Of a stretch of DNA of 64,000 nt, positions 13,801-28,800 are shown piece after piece. The position numbers were made by a program, and so were the translations under genes. Every line of letters starts with the position of its first letter. Within the stretch, counting starts at the first letter, position 1. Under the pieces are notes generated by a model. The model had not been told where the DNA came from. It ran no database searches and saw nothing but the letters and a program-made list of their open reading frames with translations. Source of the DNA: Phoronis australis (Eukaryota > Phoronida > Phoronidae); contig NMRA01000414.1 of NCBI GenBank assembly GCA_002633005.1, positions 92,356 through 156,355 of the forward strand. The letters run 5' to 3'.

Positions 13801-16800
13801 CCAGGCTTTGGGAACTATTTTCAGTATCCACATAAGCAGTTTCAGAATTGTTTCAACTTGCTCAATTAGAAGCCGATAATTAATGCTTTTTCACATTTTT
13901 TCACCTTGACTCCAACTGTTTTATCATCTTGTAAGTACCGACAAAGTTAATATAGCTGTAGACTTAGCGCATGATTGTACATTTTTAGTTTAAAGTATAA
14001 TTTTGCTTATCTTTCGTAAAATTTTAATCTGCTATCTTTCCATTTAATACACAAACCAACTTACCAAGCACCATTTCAGCGTAGTAATGAAATGCACTTC
14101 ATAAGTTTTTGCACTCAACTTTTAGACTAGATAATGGCGCACCTGACATGATATCTGATATTTGTTCCATTGCATGTACACTCGTCTTACAGTGGTTATT
14201 GTCAGCCTAAAACGTAAATGCTTCCAGCTTGCTTGTTATTGCACAATTCGTTAAGACAAAAGTGGTGTTACGAGACAATACAAAATTTGTCCATGCTCTG
14301 TAACTGGCTAATTTGTTACTGCCATCTATTGTTTTGCAGCTGAACCAGACCCTCCCAAGCCTATCCAGTGTGTGGAGATAACATCACCGTTTGTCAACTA
14401 CAAAGTGTCACCTATACCAATACCCACAGACATGTATGTAGTATAACTGTCCAACACTTTGTCATTATTATGGATTTGTTGTTTTCAGTGAGTGTTGACT
14501 GTTTTCAGTTTGATCAGCTCTGTTTGATTTTTGAACAATAGGACACATAAGTAATGGTATCAGTTACATAATGTGTGTGTGTTCTTATTGCAAGTTTTTA
14601 AGTGATTAGATCAGGCAATTTCTCAACAATTTCAATTTGTTGTAACATTTTTTTGTTCTAAGAAGTTTCAGTTATTCTATTCTTGGTATTAGACTTTGAA
14701 AAGTAGTTCAATCTCACGGTTTTGCTTCTCATTCGAATTTGTTGTAAACCCAAAGTGATCCAGATCACTGTCAGTCGTTGGAATGCTACTTTATGTGATA
14801 TCAACTAGCCAATACAGGATTTTGTGACTCTCTACAATTTTTGAAGGAACTATCTACTGATTTGGTAATTTCAATCTGTAGTTGCGACATAACTAAATGT
14901 CAGATTCCATGTCCATGTAGACACCGTCCAAAGTCGTCCTTGGAGCGGGGTAGCACCCACAGTCGACCTGCCACCGCCGCCAACATTGAAGTGGTTGAAG
15001 AGACCGATGAGAATGCCCCTGAACCAGAGGTCACAGAAGAGGCCAAGCCCAGCACACCGCCACCTGCAGAGCCAGTCAAGGAGGAGGAGAGTCTAAAGGT
15101 GGAGGTAAGGGGTGGACAGGGTGGTAGTTGTGCATGCCATCTTTGGGTGTTGGAGTGCCGTCACGCCACTTTTGATTGATTTAAATGCTAAGTGTCCAAG
15201 CTAATGCACAAATCTCTCAGAAACATACAATGAGTTTTAGTTTCATTCTTCAGCGGTGAATCTTTGAATCGCGTTAATCGAGTTGAATAGCTACAGTTCT
15301 TTGGCTTCTTACAAGATGCCATAAGATTTTCTGTCATAGCAAACATTTCTTTATCTTAAATCATTTTTGGCAGCCAATGTATTCAATAGACTGTTTAAAA
15401 ATTAATGTACATGTGGCGCATTTGGTACAAAATCAGGGGGCTTACTTTTTGAGTGTTTGCTGTGGGCCATGGCTTGATGTGCCACTCATTACACTGTAAA
15501 CATTTCACTTAATACATACCAGTTCAGTCAATGACTAAAGTTCCTTTATGTGATGAATAAAACCTTCAGTTGCTACCAACTGACTTCAAAATGTGTGTTG
15601 TTGTCAGGAGCTTAAGGCAGCCAAACCGGGAACTCCTCAGAAGGACGGCAAGAAGAAAGGTTCTGCTGCCTCGTCCAAGAAGGAGAAGGACAAAGAAGAA
15701 ACTCAGCCTCCCGCCAAAGTTGACAAGAAGTCTGCCAAGAATGAGAAGGATAAACTAGATGTAAAGTCAGCGGACCGTAAAAAGAGCATGACAGGGAAGG
15801 ACAGAGCGGATTCCGTGAAGACCGTGTCTAAACCAGACATCAAAGACAAGTGTAAGTACTGTTTTATGATGAGACCATTTTGGGTACTTTTAAAGGCTCC
15901 AAAGCTGTAGAGTTGCTCACGTTTCAATGTTTAGAAAACTATTGAGTTCTATTTGATGCGTTATAGCTCAAATGGTTTTACTACGAAAACCTTGTTTCTG
16001 TATTAATTGAAGATTGTAATTTCTGTTCATTAGCGGTAGCTGGTAAGGAAAGTGCTGTTGATGTTCCAACCATGGCGAACAGTGAAGAGGAGCTGGGCGA
16101 GGAAGAGCAGACGCCAGAAGAACAGGTGGAGATAACTCCTGCTAAACCTGTCAATCTGTGGATGGACTGGGACATTTTCTGCAAATGTTTCAAGTGAGTA
16201 GGATTGGTTGCTGGACTGTGAACGTAGTGTGCAGACGTTTTCAAAATGTAAACCAAATCTATTCTTGTCAAAAACTGGACAAATGTTTTTTTTATTATTG
16301 ATTTAGTGCTATTTGTTCTGATTTCCTTACATGTATTTGATATCAGTTTGGCACAGCGCCTTCACTGAACATATTTCAACAAATTCTCTTTTTAGTTTAC
16401 TACTACTACTGTACTTAAGCTAGATTAAAATTATTCTTTTACAAAAATTTTTTGGTTGAGATAGAGAGATAGATGTTTTTGGTACCAATAAATGTTGTCA
16501 AGCCCAAGAAACTGCTCGTTTACGTAGACCATGCATGATACAATATTCATTGTCTCCTTCAGGAAGACTTATGATAGAAATTTCATGTTTCAAAAACTTG
16601 GCTTATGGACTCTCTATTTTTCACATTATATTATGGACAGTTAATCGTGAAAGTGCCTTTTAGGGTTGTCAGAATAATAAGTTGGAGTTGATTACAACCT
16701 GTTACTTTTTGCTATTACATGCAATAATCAAATTTTGCTAACAAATTTTTGGTATTCTTTGCAGTACGCTCATCATATACCACAAACCCAACACTTACCC

Positions 16801-19800
16801 AAACAGAACCCCACAGTCAGACCTTAAGGTGAGTGTTTACTATGCAAGTTGTTTGGGCCTCTCTGCATACCCTTCAGCTTCAGCTTTTGTGAATGTCTTG
16901 GGGAAAAGGACAAGCAATAGTTGAAAACACGACAGCATTTCTACCTATCTAAAGGAAAAACTTGGTGACTGACTTGAAACCATGATGAATCTCCAATTTA
17001 CTTCCACTATTCTTTGTGGGACTAGTCCCTGGCCATTAATCTCTAGTACCTACTTGATCAAATAGCATGAGCTCAGTCTTAGCTCAGAGTGTCATAGGTA
17101 AGTTATTATGAAAATGACTGCAAATGAAAATTGCAACTGATTGTAAACTTGAACCTTGGTATGATAAATTTTTAATGAACATCTTCGTAAAGCAGTTTCA
17201 CGAACTGTTTACCTGATACCACCATCTTAGCTACGACTGGGCGGGCAGACGACCATTGACAAGGTGAAGTGTCATCAAGTGATCGTAAGGAAAGTCGTAC
17301 AGAGATCCGTAACTTTTTCACTAGGTTACACAGCTAGGATTTTCTATGTTTCCGAAAATGTTTTTCTTATGACTGTGGTAACACTTGCTGTCAGACGGTC
17401 GTCTGTGTGGTGTTAATATGCTACTCTGTTTCCCTCAAGGCATGGGAGAGATTCATGGCACAGGTGGGTAGTTGGCGTGTGCTTGACTCATTAATGTTCT
17501 CATCTGTTGATTGCCAACTGCTTGCGTGAATAAATTATTCGACTATGCCCGTGTGTATTTGCATGCACATTACTTTTAAATGTCAGTGAAGCATTGACAC
17601 TATGTAATATGTCTCCGAAGTTACTAATATCACATGGCATTAGACATCCCATATTTGTGACCTGTTCAAGTTGAAAGTTCACGTCAGCATTTCACGACAC
17701 TCTGGCACTTGTAGTTATCATGTCAATGACACTTCGCACATTTTCGGAATATTAAAAAACAGCTTGATAACCGCTGTCATTTCTTGAGTGCCAAATTTAA
17801 ATTTTAGGCTTTGACTTATTTTAACTTGAGTTGCAAGTTATGCTTGTGAATAAAATGGTTAAATAAATGTTGTTTTTTTGAATAAGTGAGTTGGTATTTG
17901 ACTTTGAGCTGGTCATTCATTTTTGTGTTATATTTTTCAAACTGCAATCTCTAGCGATGCGTAGAGGCAGACGTATTTTTTTTGAAAATTCATGTCGCAT
18001 CACTTATTAACTCTTGTTAACCCTTGTATGCTGTATTGCCATTAGGCTTTTAAGTTTGCCAGGGGTGATGATCTGTGTTCTTAATTTTAACAGCTTTACT
18101 GAGTCTTTTTTCTTTGTTGACAATATGATTTGTGTGCTCAAATGTTTATGTGATTTCCCAAGTATTTACTCGGGCTATTTGACAGCTCACCTAGATTTCT
18201 TAGCAAGACATATCATCCTCAGGTGTTATGTCATGTAGACGTTGAAATATCAAAAGACCTGAATACCACCAAATATTCCTTTTGAAACCAGCATGTCTTG
18301 TTTTTGATTGTCTGGCAAATTCCACTTTCAAAACTGAGTTACGTAAAGTTAACATCTGGACTATCACTGACTTTGATATTGTTAATAGGATTTTGTGAAG
18401 TATATTGTACTTTGAGTCACAGTGACTAAATTCTAATCTAAGCAAAAGATGGCACCAACAGTCCATGTTTGTTTTGTTGCAGAATGTTGTCTCATCCAGC
18501 AAAGGGGACAAGAAGTCTGCTGCCAGTGGAGCTATGTCAGTGATGTACAGTGACCAGGCCCCGCACTACCTCTGTATCCTTTTTCACGTGTTTCATGTCG
18601 CTGAAGATTCTGAGTGAGTGGTTAGCTCTAAAGAGGTGTCAGGGACTGAAGATTCTCAGTGGGTGGTTAGCTCTAAAGAGGTGGTCAGGGATGCTGTTAG
18701 GGTAAAGTGAAGCTGGACCATGCACAACTCTTTCATGTGGCTTGGGAATCAGAATGGGCATGCAGTTTTGATGCAAAGTTAGCAATCGGTGGTGTTCTCG
18801 CAGTAGAATAGAGCTGCAGCATATGAGACTTGTCTAAAAACTGACAATGCGCGTGAATTTAACAATTGTTGGTTGTTGTCTATCATTACCCTAAAGATTA
18901 TCACACACAATTTACTCTGAAAGTAAACATCTTTAGGAAACCGGAGGTGAACGGAAGCCCTATTCGTGCGTGCCACTGGACTTTTAAAATCGATGCCATT
19001 TAAAGAATTCTTTCCAGACACTGTGTTTTGTGTCAGCACTTCTCATGTATTTACCTTAACTCCTATCTAGTCGTTGACAATTTGAAGCCAACTGAGATCG
19101 TCGTGTCATTCAGTTCGTTTTCTCGCTGGTTTGACCCGCCGCCTATACCATCCAATCCTAAAGAGTCGCACACTAGTGTGAAGAGCAAAGATAAGGAGGA
19201 TGTCTCGTTGAGCAATGTTAGCCAAAATGAGGGTAAGACTATGACCTTTGTGGCAGAGTAAAGTAAAGCACTGACGTTTTTGTCTTCCTGAAACCACTAT
19301 GAGGTCGTGATGCCGTAACATCAATTTTAAAGGCTCATTCAACATCTAGCTTATTTATTTTGGTGCGAAGTTTCGGTCGGCCATTTCTCCGGCCATCTTC
19401 AGTTATTACAGCATTTTTAGGAGAATTGACTTGGTGGTGTAGTGGTACTGGACTGATAATCAAAAGTTCACAGGTTCAACCCCAGCTTCCGCTAAGAAAA
19501 TACAAAAACTTGCTCGTCATTGACTACCGTGAGTGTAGCATACACCCATGCTTTTTCTTCTAAGAATGATGTAACACCTGATGGTGGCTGATGAAACGAC
19601 CGACCTAAAATTTGCTTGTACTTTGTTTGAAACTGATGGTTAATATCAGATTAAGTATGTATACCTGTGAGTAGTGCTACCTTTTACAGCAAAACGCTAA
19701 TCAGATTATCATCATACAGCACAACATGAAAGCCTTGCTTGATCAGTACACTTTACATTCCAGCTTTGTCTCCCACACGAGAACCTCCGCCTCCCCCAGT

Positions 19801-22800
19801 ACAGTCAGGCCTCCTGGTGGCCGAGCCATACTCGTGGAAGAGTCTCATCACAGGACAGCCGATACTTCGGTTACGGTCAACGGCCACCAGAGCGGCAGTG
19901 CTGAGCCTACCTGAGGGGTGAGTCATTCTTGGCTTATGTTAGCTGATCTTTAAGTTTCACGTGTGTCCAACTTGTAATGTTGTATAGTGATTTAGAATTT
20001 AAAAATGCCTGGCACCACTGTCTGCTGTTCATTCGGCTCATTGTAGTCTGTTTCTTCGTAATTAAATTTGACAAAATAAAAGTTGAAGCATGGCTCTTGT
20101 TTTTCTTTGTCAGAAAGATTGTGTTTAGTTAGTAGAAACGAGCAGACTTTCATTGCTTGGAAGATGTGTGTGTTTATGTTAAGCACATAATAAACAAATT
20201 GAATTTGCATAAGAAAATAATACACTGTTTTCAGACGACATGTTCTGCGCTTTACTATGACTGCACCCTATGGCTACCATGTCCTGCTGTGCTCTACGGT
20301 CCCGTTTGTGTTTGGCATGGAAGAAGAGGTCATGAGTCACCTGACCAAGGTAAACGGCACTTAGTGACGTACTCATTATTTTTATTGCATGTTGCCTGAG
20401 CATTGTGACAAATGAAGAACTTTTTTCTTATTCTGTCAATAGTGGTAGCCAGTTTTAAAATAGCGTAATAGTGTTGAGTTCCTGTTTCCTAGAAACCCAT
20501 TCGTGTTTTCCGTTAAGGATGTCCTCAAATATGACTAAGGAAGCAGTGTTTCCGGGGGACTCAAGGTCACTTGAATAATACTGTACATGGCAAAAGTATT
20601 CAGAAAAAATGCATTTCCCTATCATGAGTGGGGTCATTCTAACTACCCTGATGGTGACTTCTGCATGCACTCGGCCATCATGGCGCTCAGCTGTCATGAC
20701 GGGAATTCGGGATGTCTGATTATTTTTAGCATGTCTTGTGCGAACTAAGGCCATTTTGTGTTCAAAAGGGTTAAAATAATAGATGCACAGTTAATTTAGA
20801 AATCCGTACCGATAAATAATAATTCATAAAGAACAATTACCTTCATAACCCAAAATTTTCAGTTACTAATTGGCCAGAGTTACTTTTGTCAGATCACGTG
20901 GAGACTGAATACTTCTTTTCTTTCACAGGAGAGCTGCCGGTTTGTGGACAACGCTACCCAAGTCATCCGCAAGATCGGAGACTGCATCAAGAACTTCAGT
21001 GACACGGCTCTATTCAAACAGTCATTTGAGGATCTCACAAACTGTCACTGTCCTTACCGTAGTGACAAACTTATGTCCAAGGTGTACCACTTTAAGGTAA
21101 GTTCTGGTGGAGGTTTTTGGTTTAGAAGGATTGGTTTTCTGACTATTAGTTTGGCTTTCAGCATGTTTTACGTCTTGGAAGGTACCTGAGTGTAAGTCGA
21201 TAGTGAGAGAAGGGTCTGAAAACAGGCTTTTGACAATAGGGACTGGATCACTCATCTGAGTCCAGTTTGTTGTTTTGGCCATTGCGTCAGTGTTTGCAAA
21301 ACTAGGGCGATATTAGTAGTAATCTCCCCTTATCCAGCCATTCCAGGTGTTTCCGTGTCTCACCTAAAAAAATATGAGTACAGCCCTGGAAGTCGCTTTT
21401 GCATTATATTCAGGTTCTCATTCAATCCCTTGCATAAAATTTCACTAAGACCAAGGTCAGAGGAGTAGGAGACACCCTTTTGCAATGTTGGAATGTCAGC
21501 CAGTGAAGCCAGGATTCAAACGCAGGTCTCCCAAATGGGAGTCCGGAGCTCAAACCACTGAGCCACATTGTGTTCAATTTTTACCTGTTCTCTTCCAGTT
21601 GTTCAATGACTCCCTCTATCATACGCTGAGGAAGGCTCTTGTGGGTGAACTGGCCACAGCTGAGATGGCTTTTGCCTGGCGCGCCCTCAACTTTGACGTG
21701 ACCACACCCAACATACTGGCTCTTCAGACTGGCAGTAGACCGGGTACATGTACGTTGGTGGAAGTGTTCAGTTGTGTTCACATTCTTTATTAAGCTGCAC
21801 TGTCGCATTCGCTTTACTACATGGCCTCAAGTAATGACTTGCAACAGTAACTATGGTAGTCACATGGGGACATCTGAAACTTTGAAGGGGCATTGGTAGC
21901 AAAATTTTATTTAAAATTTGAAGATAAGAAAAATAGCTGACTATTTGCTGCAACTGCCAGAATTCTTTCTATCAAACTCTTGTCTGCATTATTTGTAAGT
22001 CTGCGTGTTTGCCTGTGTCATTTTGCCTGTGCTTAATGTCCCACTGTTTGTCTTGTTTGACGTGTGTGTATTTGAATCCAATGTTTCTCCATATTATGTA
22101 ATCTTGCACAATTTTAGATAATCTACATAATGGAGGTATATGACCGTGTGGACCCCTTCCCTCCCCCTTCAGTTTTCCCTGCACGAAGTGGCACCCTCTT
22201 TAATGATACCATTACCACCTTCCAGAGTCCTAAACATGTTTTCTAAGTAACTTGTTTGTTGAGAATGCAAGAACTGATTACCAAATGGGTTACGTCTTAG
22301 GTGAATAATTTCAAATCCTGATTTTCCTTATTCAATTTAGATAGTTTCCCTATTACCAGAAATAATGCCTCTTTGTTCGAATTAAAATTTGAAAGTGGTG
22401 TGTGTGCTAATGTAGAAAAATCATATCTAACTGTCCCTGTTTTAGTAGAAGTTGTATCAAGTCTTGAAAGCACAAAATACCCTGAATGTATCACATTCCC
22501 TCGCCATTGAGTAGAGTCGTCTTTGTGACGTTTCATATATTACTTTCTTTGAGTGTGTGATCGTAATGTTTATTGATCTATATTGTATTCGTCATTAAAA
22601 TTTGTCATCCTTGAATAAGTCACATTACATTGTGCTACTTTACATTTCTGTTGTGATAAACAACACTTCATTGGCTAAGTGTGTAACTATTAAGTTATGT
22701 TCACCTGTTCTGTGCATTTCATCTTGTACTGATAACTTGTTTTATAGTTGATTTGACAACTGTAGTCCAATTACAGAAATTTTGCTTAATGTTAAGTCAG

Positions 22801-25800
22801 ACATTGTGGTCCTTATTTTACCGAGACGTTTTTCTTTCCAGCTACTGGTGCCACAAGTCACCGGGGCTCTGCCAAACCAGGAAAGGGCAAACGTGAGTCA
22901 GACTTTTCTGTAGGGTTCCCACATTGTCAATTTTTTGGCAACACACATGCACACGCATCACGCGTGACACATTAGTTTAGCCGCATATTTTTTTTTGTTC
23001 ATATGCCTTCAACCCAGCCATATTTCTACCTCACAGTTTAATGCCTTTTTGTTTTATTATGCTATAGATTGCACTCAACTTCACAAACACAGCTGTCTAG
23101 GGTGTTGACACGTAAACATGAAGTTTTATGGCTCACTAAATGAATGTTCACAAAGCAGCACGAGAAAGACATGCTTGTGTTCCAAAAGTCACTCACTGGC
23201 TTGCGACTTTTGTACCTGGCAGCCAGTCACAATTTCAAAATTACTCCAGGAAGTTGTTTTGTGTGAGCATCTGTTTAAGCTAAGCCTACGATCATTTGTT
23301 GAAAGTTAACTGTTGACGTCACTCACTCACCTCACTTCTGATAAGTGTCCTTGTTTGTTGTACCTAGGCTCTGACCATCATCATGATAATCAAATGGGTA
23401 GGTCTTAAGGCATCGGCAGCTTTGTGGCGGCTCTGCATGCCCTCATGTTGTTTTAACGACTACCGCATGCGGACAGTGTCTTGTGTGTTTCAACTTCTCT
23501 CCTTTGACTCCTGGTGTCTCCCTAAACCCGCGATGATATTGAATGATCCACGCGTAGCGTCATTGACAAATTTTATTAATTTAAACAGACCCAGTCCTTT
23601 TTAGTTTGTCTCATAGTTAATAACACCATGAATAGACACAGACCAGACTTTCGTCAAAAAAGATGAGTTCGAAATGTCTATACGTCAGGCTGTCGTCTTA
23701 GAGCGCTTTGACTGTGTTGTGCAAGATGTTACAAACAGTATCCCCTTCATACATGCCCTAAACATTAACATAACGTTGACCCATCCTCTCGAGTCCCTGC
23801 TCATTTCAAAACGTCATGTATTTTCCAGAAGCAGGGAGTATTTGCAATGTTGTGTGTAACCGGGCTTGGGCACATGTTTAAGCAACACGCATTTTGTGGT
23901 AAAAGCATAAATCCTTCCCTTTGGTTGAGACATCAGTTTAATGGAAGTCGGCAACGATATCGGGTTAAATCCTTTGCAAATGACCGGCATTAAAGCCTGG
24001 CCCATTGGATCAGTGATTGAGTTTAACTTTGTATGCTTATCTATCTGACATCGTCTGCTACACGTTGCATGAATCATCGTCCCCTGCAGGGGGTTCTGTC
24101 GCAACGTGTTATTCGTTGATCCGGCTGTGTCTGCTTGCACTTGTTTAATGTAAAGCGCACTTTGTGTTGCACGAATATTTGTTGGCACTCTCTCATGCAC
24201 AGGATTGTTGTTGTCTTGGCACAAGGTGTCACTACTTGTGTCCTCTTTTAGAGCATGGAATGATCTGGTGGAATGCTGTGTGTTGTGTGATCATTGTCGG
24301 TTTTGTGACGGCAAATGAATTTCCAGTTTGTTCCAAGGATCTTCATTCTTTAATATGAAAATGGAATTCTTTTATATGAAAATTCCCTCGAGTTCTGTGA
24401 AGATGAAACATCCATGGGTACCGATTTTTTATAATAATTAATTCTTTGAAGTTGGAGTGCCTACACTTCAACTGTTATAGTGTGAGCATTTTATTGTCCA
24501 GATTTGATTCAAATTCAAACTTTTTCATTATTTACAAAGTGACAGATTTGAATGTCAATAACGATTACTATTTTTTGAAGTGTTAGGTGCTAAACTTTTT
24601 AGAATGCTGAATGTAAAACATTTATTATAAATTTTTGATGGAATTTTAGAATAAATGATTGTTCTGTGGACAGAGTTGAGGTCATCGATTGCTTCTGACG
24701 GTCAAATCTTTTGGAATGGATAAGGCACGACACGATCTACTTAGTCACAGAACAGACTTATTTTCGTCAAATTCATAACATATACAATTTGTTTTGCTCT
24801 TAATCACAGAGGGCTGTGTTACAGTTGATATTTTCTAGAAACAATGTAAATGTTGTGGTTTATATTTATATATATATAATAGCTTTGTGTTTATTTTTTG
24901 TATAGCTGAATGTGTTTATCTTATTATCGTGTCCTTTAACAATACTGATGTTGTGTATTTAAAGGTGATGTCACTGACAAGACGCTTGAAAAATGGATTG
25001 ACCGGTGAGTGGTGTGTTTGTACTCATGGGTTAATTGGGTCTTCAGTTAAAATAATTTATTGTCTTCATGACTCAACTGGATCACTGCTTTCTTATAACA
25101 ACTCCCTGAGGCATGCTGGGAATTCAAAGGGGGGGGGGGTGGTAGGGAGTGAGTGCTCCTGCCAAAGGTTGGGGGACAGAGATGGATTTCTGCCTCACTA
25201 AGTTAATTACTATATGGAATTGTCTTAATGTTTCAGCGTTGATCTCTTATTGTAATTTAAGATTGATATTTCTTAGTGCTACACAAAACGATTTTGGGAA
25301 CTCTGACTTGTGAGCAGAAAACTCTTTGACTTATGAGCAGAAAGCTTCTCTGAAGCATGTGAACTGCCGTGCACGGTGCACCCTATTTAGAAACCCGAGA
25401 AATGAACTGGTGACAAATTAAGCTCTTTTTGTTGACAGCGAAGGGTGTGTGGCCAAATCTTTGTGGTATTCAATAATTCCTCTGGTCAGTATTTGTGAAT
25501 ATCATAAACAAAATGCAGGTTGATGTTCAAAAAGTCTTTTTTGTTGTTATTTCTTCAGATTTCAGTGTTGGTTTGTTAGAAAATTGAAGGGGCCCATTCC
25601 TGAAAGGAAGAGGACCCTTTTGAAGAGTGGGTCGTCAGAAAAATGGCCAGTTCATTGCTGCCAGCTCGTCCTGAATATATTACTTAATGCATTTTAATCA
25701 ATGTCTGCAAGGTCAACTCATGTCCACTAGCCGTTCATATATTTCTGTTTATCCGAACATTCACTAAGTATTTCATTATGGGACTAAAGATTTTTCTATA

Positions 25801-28800
25801 TGTAGTCAGTTATTCTACTGAGGCTTTTTGTTACCAGAGAGCCAACTCCTGAGGAGCATGTGGCCGCCGTCAAGATCCAGCGGAACTGGCGTCTACTATA
25901 CGTCCGTCGTATTGTGGAGGCGCGCACGCCTGGGACGGACATCCACAATAAAGTGGTGGAGACATTGCAGAAGGCGTGGGCAGTGCTAGAACCTCAAGCT
26001 GAGCAGCACGGTCTACAGCTGTTTAGGTGAGATGAAGGGGCAGGCAGCCTTGGGCTGGGCTTATGAGCTTGGGGCTGGCAAACAAGGTTCAGGTGACCTT
26101 CAGGTGACCTTTACGGTACAGTTAGCTGAAGTGGTTGGAAATTTCCGGAAAGTGTTTAATTTTCTTGGCCATCCGGTGTAGGAGTACTATGGTAAAAGTT
26201 CTCCAAAAAAGAAAGTGGGCTATGTTTACTGTCCCAAGTTCAATAATTACAATCAACAAAATAGTGATCATTCGCCTCGATATTACAGACTAGGAGTCGC
26301 ATCGGCCGTTTTCAGCAATTTTGTGAACTGTCAAGTGTGTTTAATGACTTCTATTATAAGATGCAGTGTCCAATATCTAGAAATAGGATAGACGCCAAAA
26401 CTGCTCATGTCCCATTCTTCAAAATCAAGAAAATTCAAATTTGGATTGACTTTCGGTGTCCCAAAGTTGAGAGACTGTTCCAAACAGAAGAAGTGTTGCT
26501 GTATGTTTTAATTTTGATGAGGAGGCATAAAAGATGCCATACTTGAGGCTTGACAAAATTCGAATTGCCGTTAATATGAAATGTACGGCTCGTCTTGTAG
26601 AACACTATTCAAGCATGATCCGGAGCTGATGTCTAAATACCCTTTCCACAAGGATGAGTGGAACAAGATCTCGTACGCTGACTATTCAGGCTCATACCCT
26701 GACCAACCAGCTAATACCTGGTTCATAGTGTTCAGGTGAGAGGATGTTATGTGGGTGCATTTTGCTTTATGTTGCAGTAATATTTTTGGTGTTAGTATTG
26801 CAAATCTTGCGTAACAATAAGTTGGTAGTGTTAACACACTTACAAGTGTTAAAGTAAACACAATGAAAAGTGAACACCACTTAGGACTCTACTTAATGAT
26901 GTGAAATGTGTTGGAAGTGTTGTTGTTCAATTTTCAAGTTGAGTTTCAAGTAAAGTTAGGTTTTCACAAGCTCAGGTTTTGTTTCTATTTGAGTCGGATA
27001 ATCTTGATTTGTTTTTTAGTAGAATTTGGTGTATTTTTTCGAAAATGTTTGTTTCTAGAATGTGATGAATATGTCACTTAATGAGTCATGATTTGTACCC
27101 AGTCACAACTTTGCAATGGAGGTGTGGTTGTGTATTTCAGGGAGATATTTTACGTTTCCGAAGAAATGTTGGCAGTCCCCAAGCTACTGAATGTACCGAT
27201 TAACACTTGTCTTCTTCGTGTTGTGAACAATGATAATGGGGAGGAAATACCCAGGGTGTTCCAAAAGGTGGCGCCGTATGTCTACAAGAGAAACAAGAAA
27301 GGGTACACTTTTGTTGCTGAAGCTCGTACCACTGACACTGCCCTGCAAGGTGGGAAATGGAGAATGCGCCTGATTGGCTCACTCAGCCCCCTACCTGCAC
27401 CAATCAGGACAGAGGTAACCAGCACTTTCCACCAACGGGAAATCAGAGACCACTATTTGCCCAATGAGAAGAATATCATCTTCAGGTAATGTGATACTAC
27501 AGAAGAATATCATCTTCAGGTAATGTGATACTACAAAATTCTCATAACAAGGACAATAAATGAGGAATTCTGCCTGTTGCTCTATTACTATTTCCATCAA
27601 TGGAATATTTATATTGTTTTTTTTCGAGAATGTTTTTAAATTCACCAACTATTGGTAGTTAGTCTATCACAAATTACCCATTCCTTCGTTTGCCCCGTGC
27701 AGGTACACAGTAAGAGTAACAGAGGACCACTTAGGTAGTATCCAGATCAACACGTCCAAGTCAGACGTCTACATCCGTCTTTCCATCCTCGACCACGAGG
27801 AGGAGCTGCTGTCTACTGTGGGCAAAGGTCATGCGGTACTGTCCTCATTCATCTTCCAGAAAGACTACAATCCAGAGGAGGACAAACGAGCCAGCTCGCG
27901 CTCATGTAAGTAGTCCAGTGTGTTCCTACGGCAAAGTGGTGCCAGGCAGCGTTGGATATCTACTGACATTAAGTGGTGCCCTAACGAGAGGTGGTTTTGT
28001 ACTGTTTCTGTGATGGGATGGGATTCTATTGCCTTTTCTGTTTAACATTGTGAAATTTCTTAAAGCGGCTATGAACATGCTTTCCATACAAGAAGCGAAC
28101 TTTAGATTTACACCTCTTACGGTTATGAACTTAGTCTCAACCTTGTGTTGTTCCTTATTCAGATGAGAAGCGACTTCTGGGTTTGCAGTTGTGAAATGAC
28201 AGTTCGTTACTCCTTGAGACCATACTCGAGGCATAGCATGACAAGCCAAAGTTAGCGCCCGGTCGCAAGCACTAACCATTATTTTTTTGAAGCCACGAAA
28301 TACCCACTATTTGATTAAGGAACAATTTGAGACCCAATTTCATAAGAGCAAGTGATCTAAATCAAAAGTTTTTTTTGTGATAGAATTTGGGTTTGGAACC
28401 GCTTCAACTATGTATTGGTCTGTAAGTCTTCATAGCCTTTAAGACTTCTCACTTCATATGGTTTCAACTTATTTTGATATCATGTTTGTCAACTTATTGT
28501 TACCTGCCTCATGCTGTTAATTATTATCTTTGAATTGCAAGGTGCTTTTTCAATGTTTAATTTAAACCTGTTTCTAAAGTGGAAAAATGCTATTTCGCAT
28601 ATCTTCAATGATTGACATGACTATTGACTACCGTTTTGATGACTAGACTTTCCAAACAACGTCTCAAAGATGTTGGACGAATTGGGCATTTAAAAATCAT
28701 GCAGTATTGAGTCTCTATGACTAGTCTCTAGTATGGTCTAATTTATATGAATATTGGCATAGTTATCATGCCTTTAACCTACTCACCCTCCTTTACAGCC

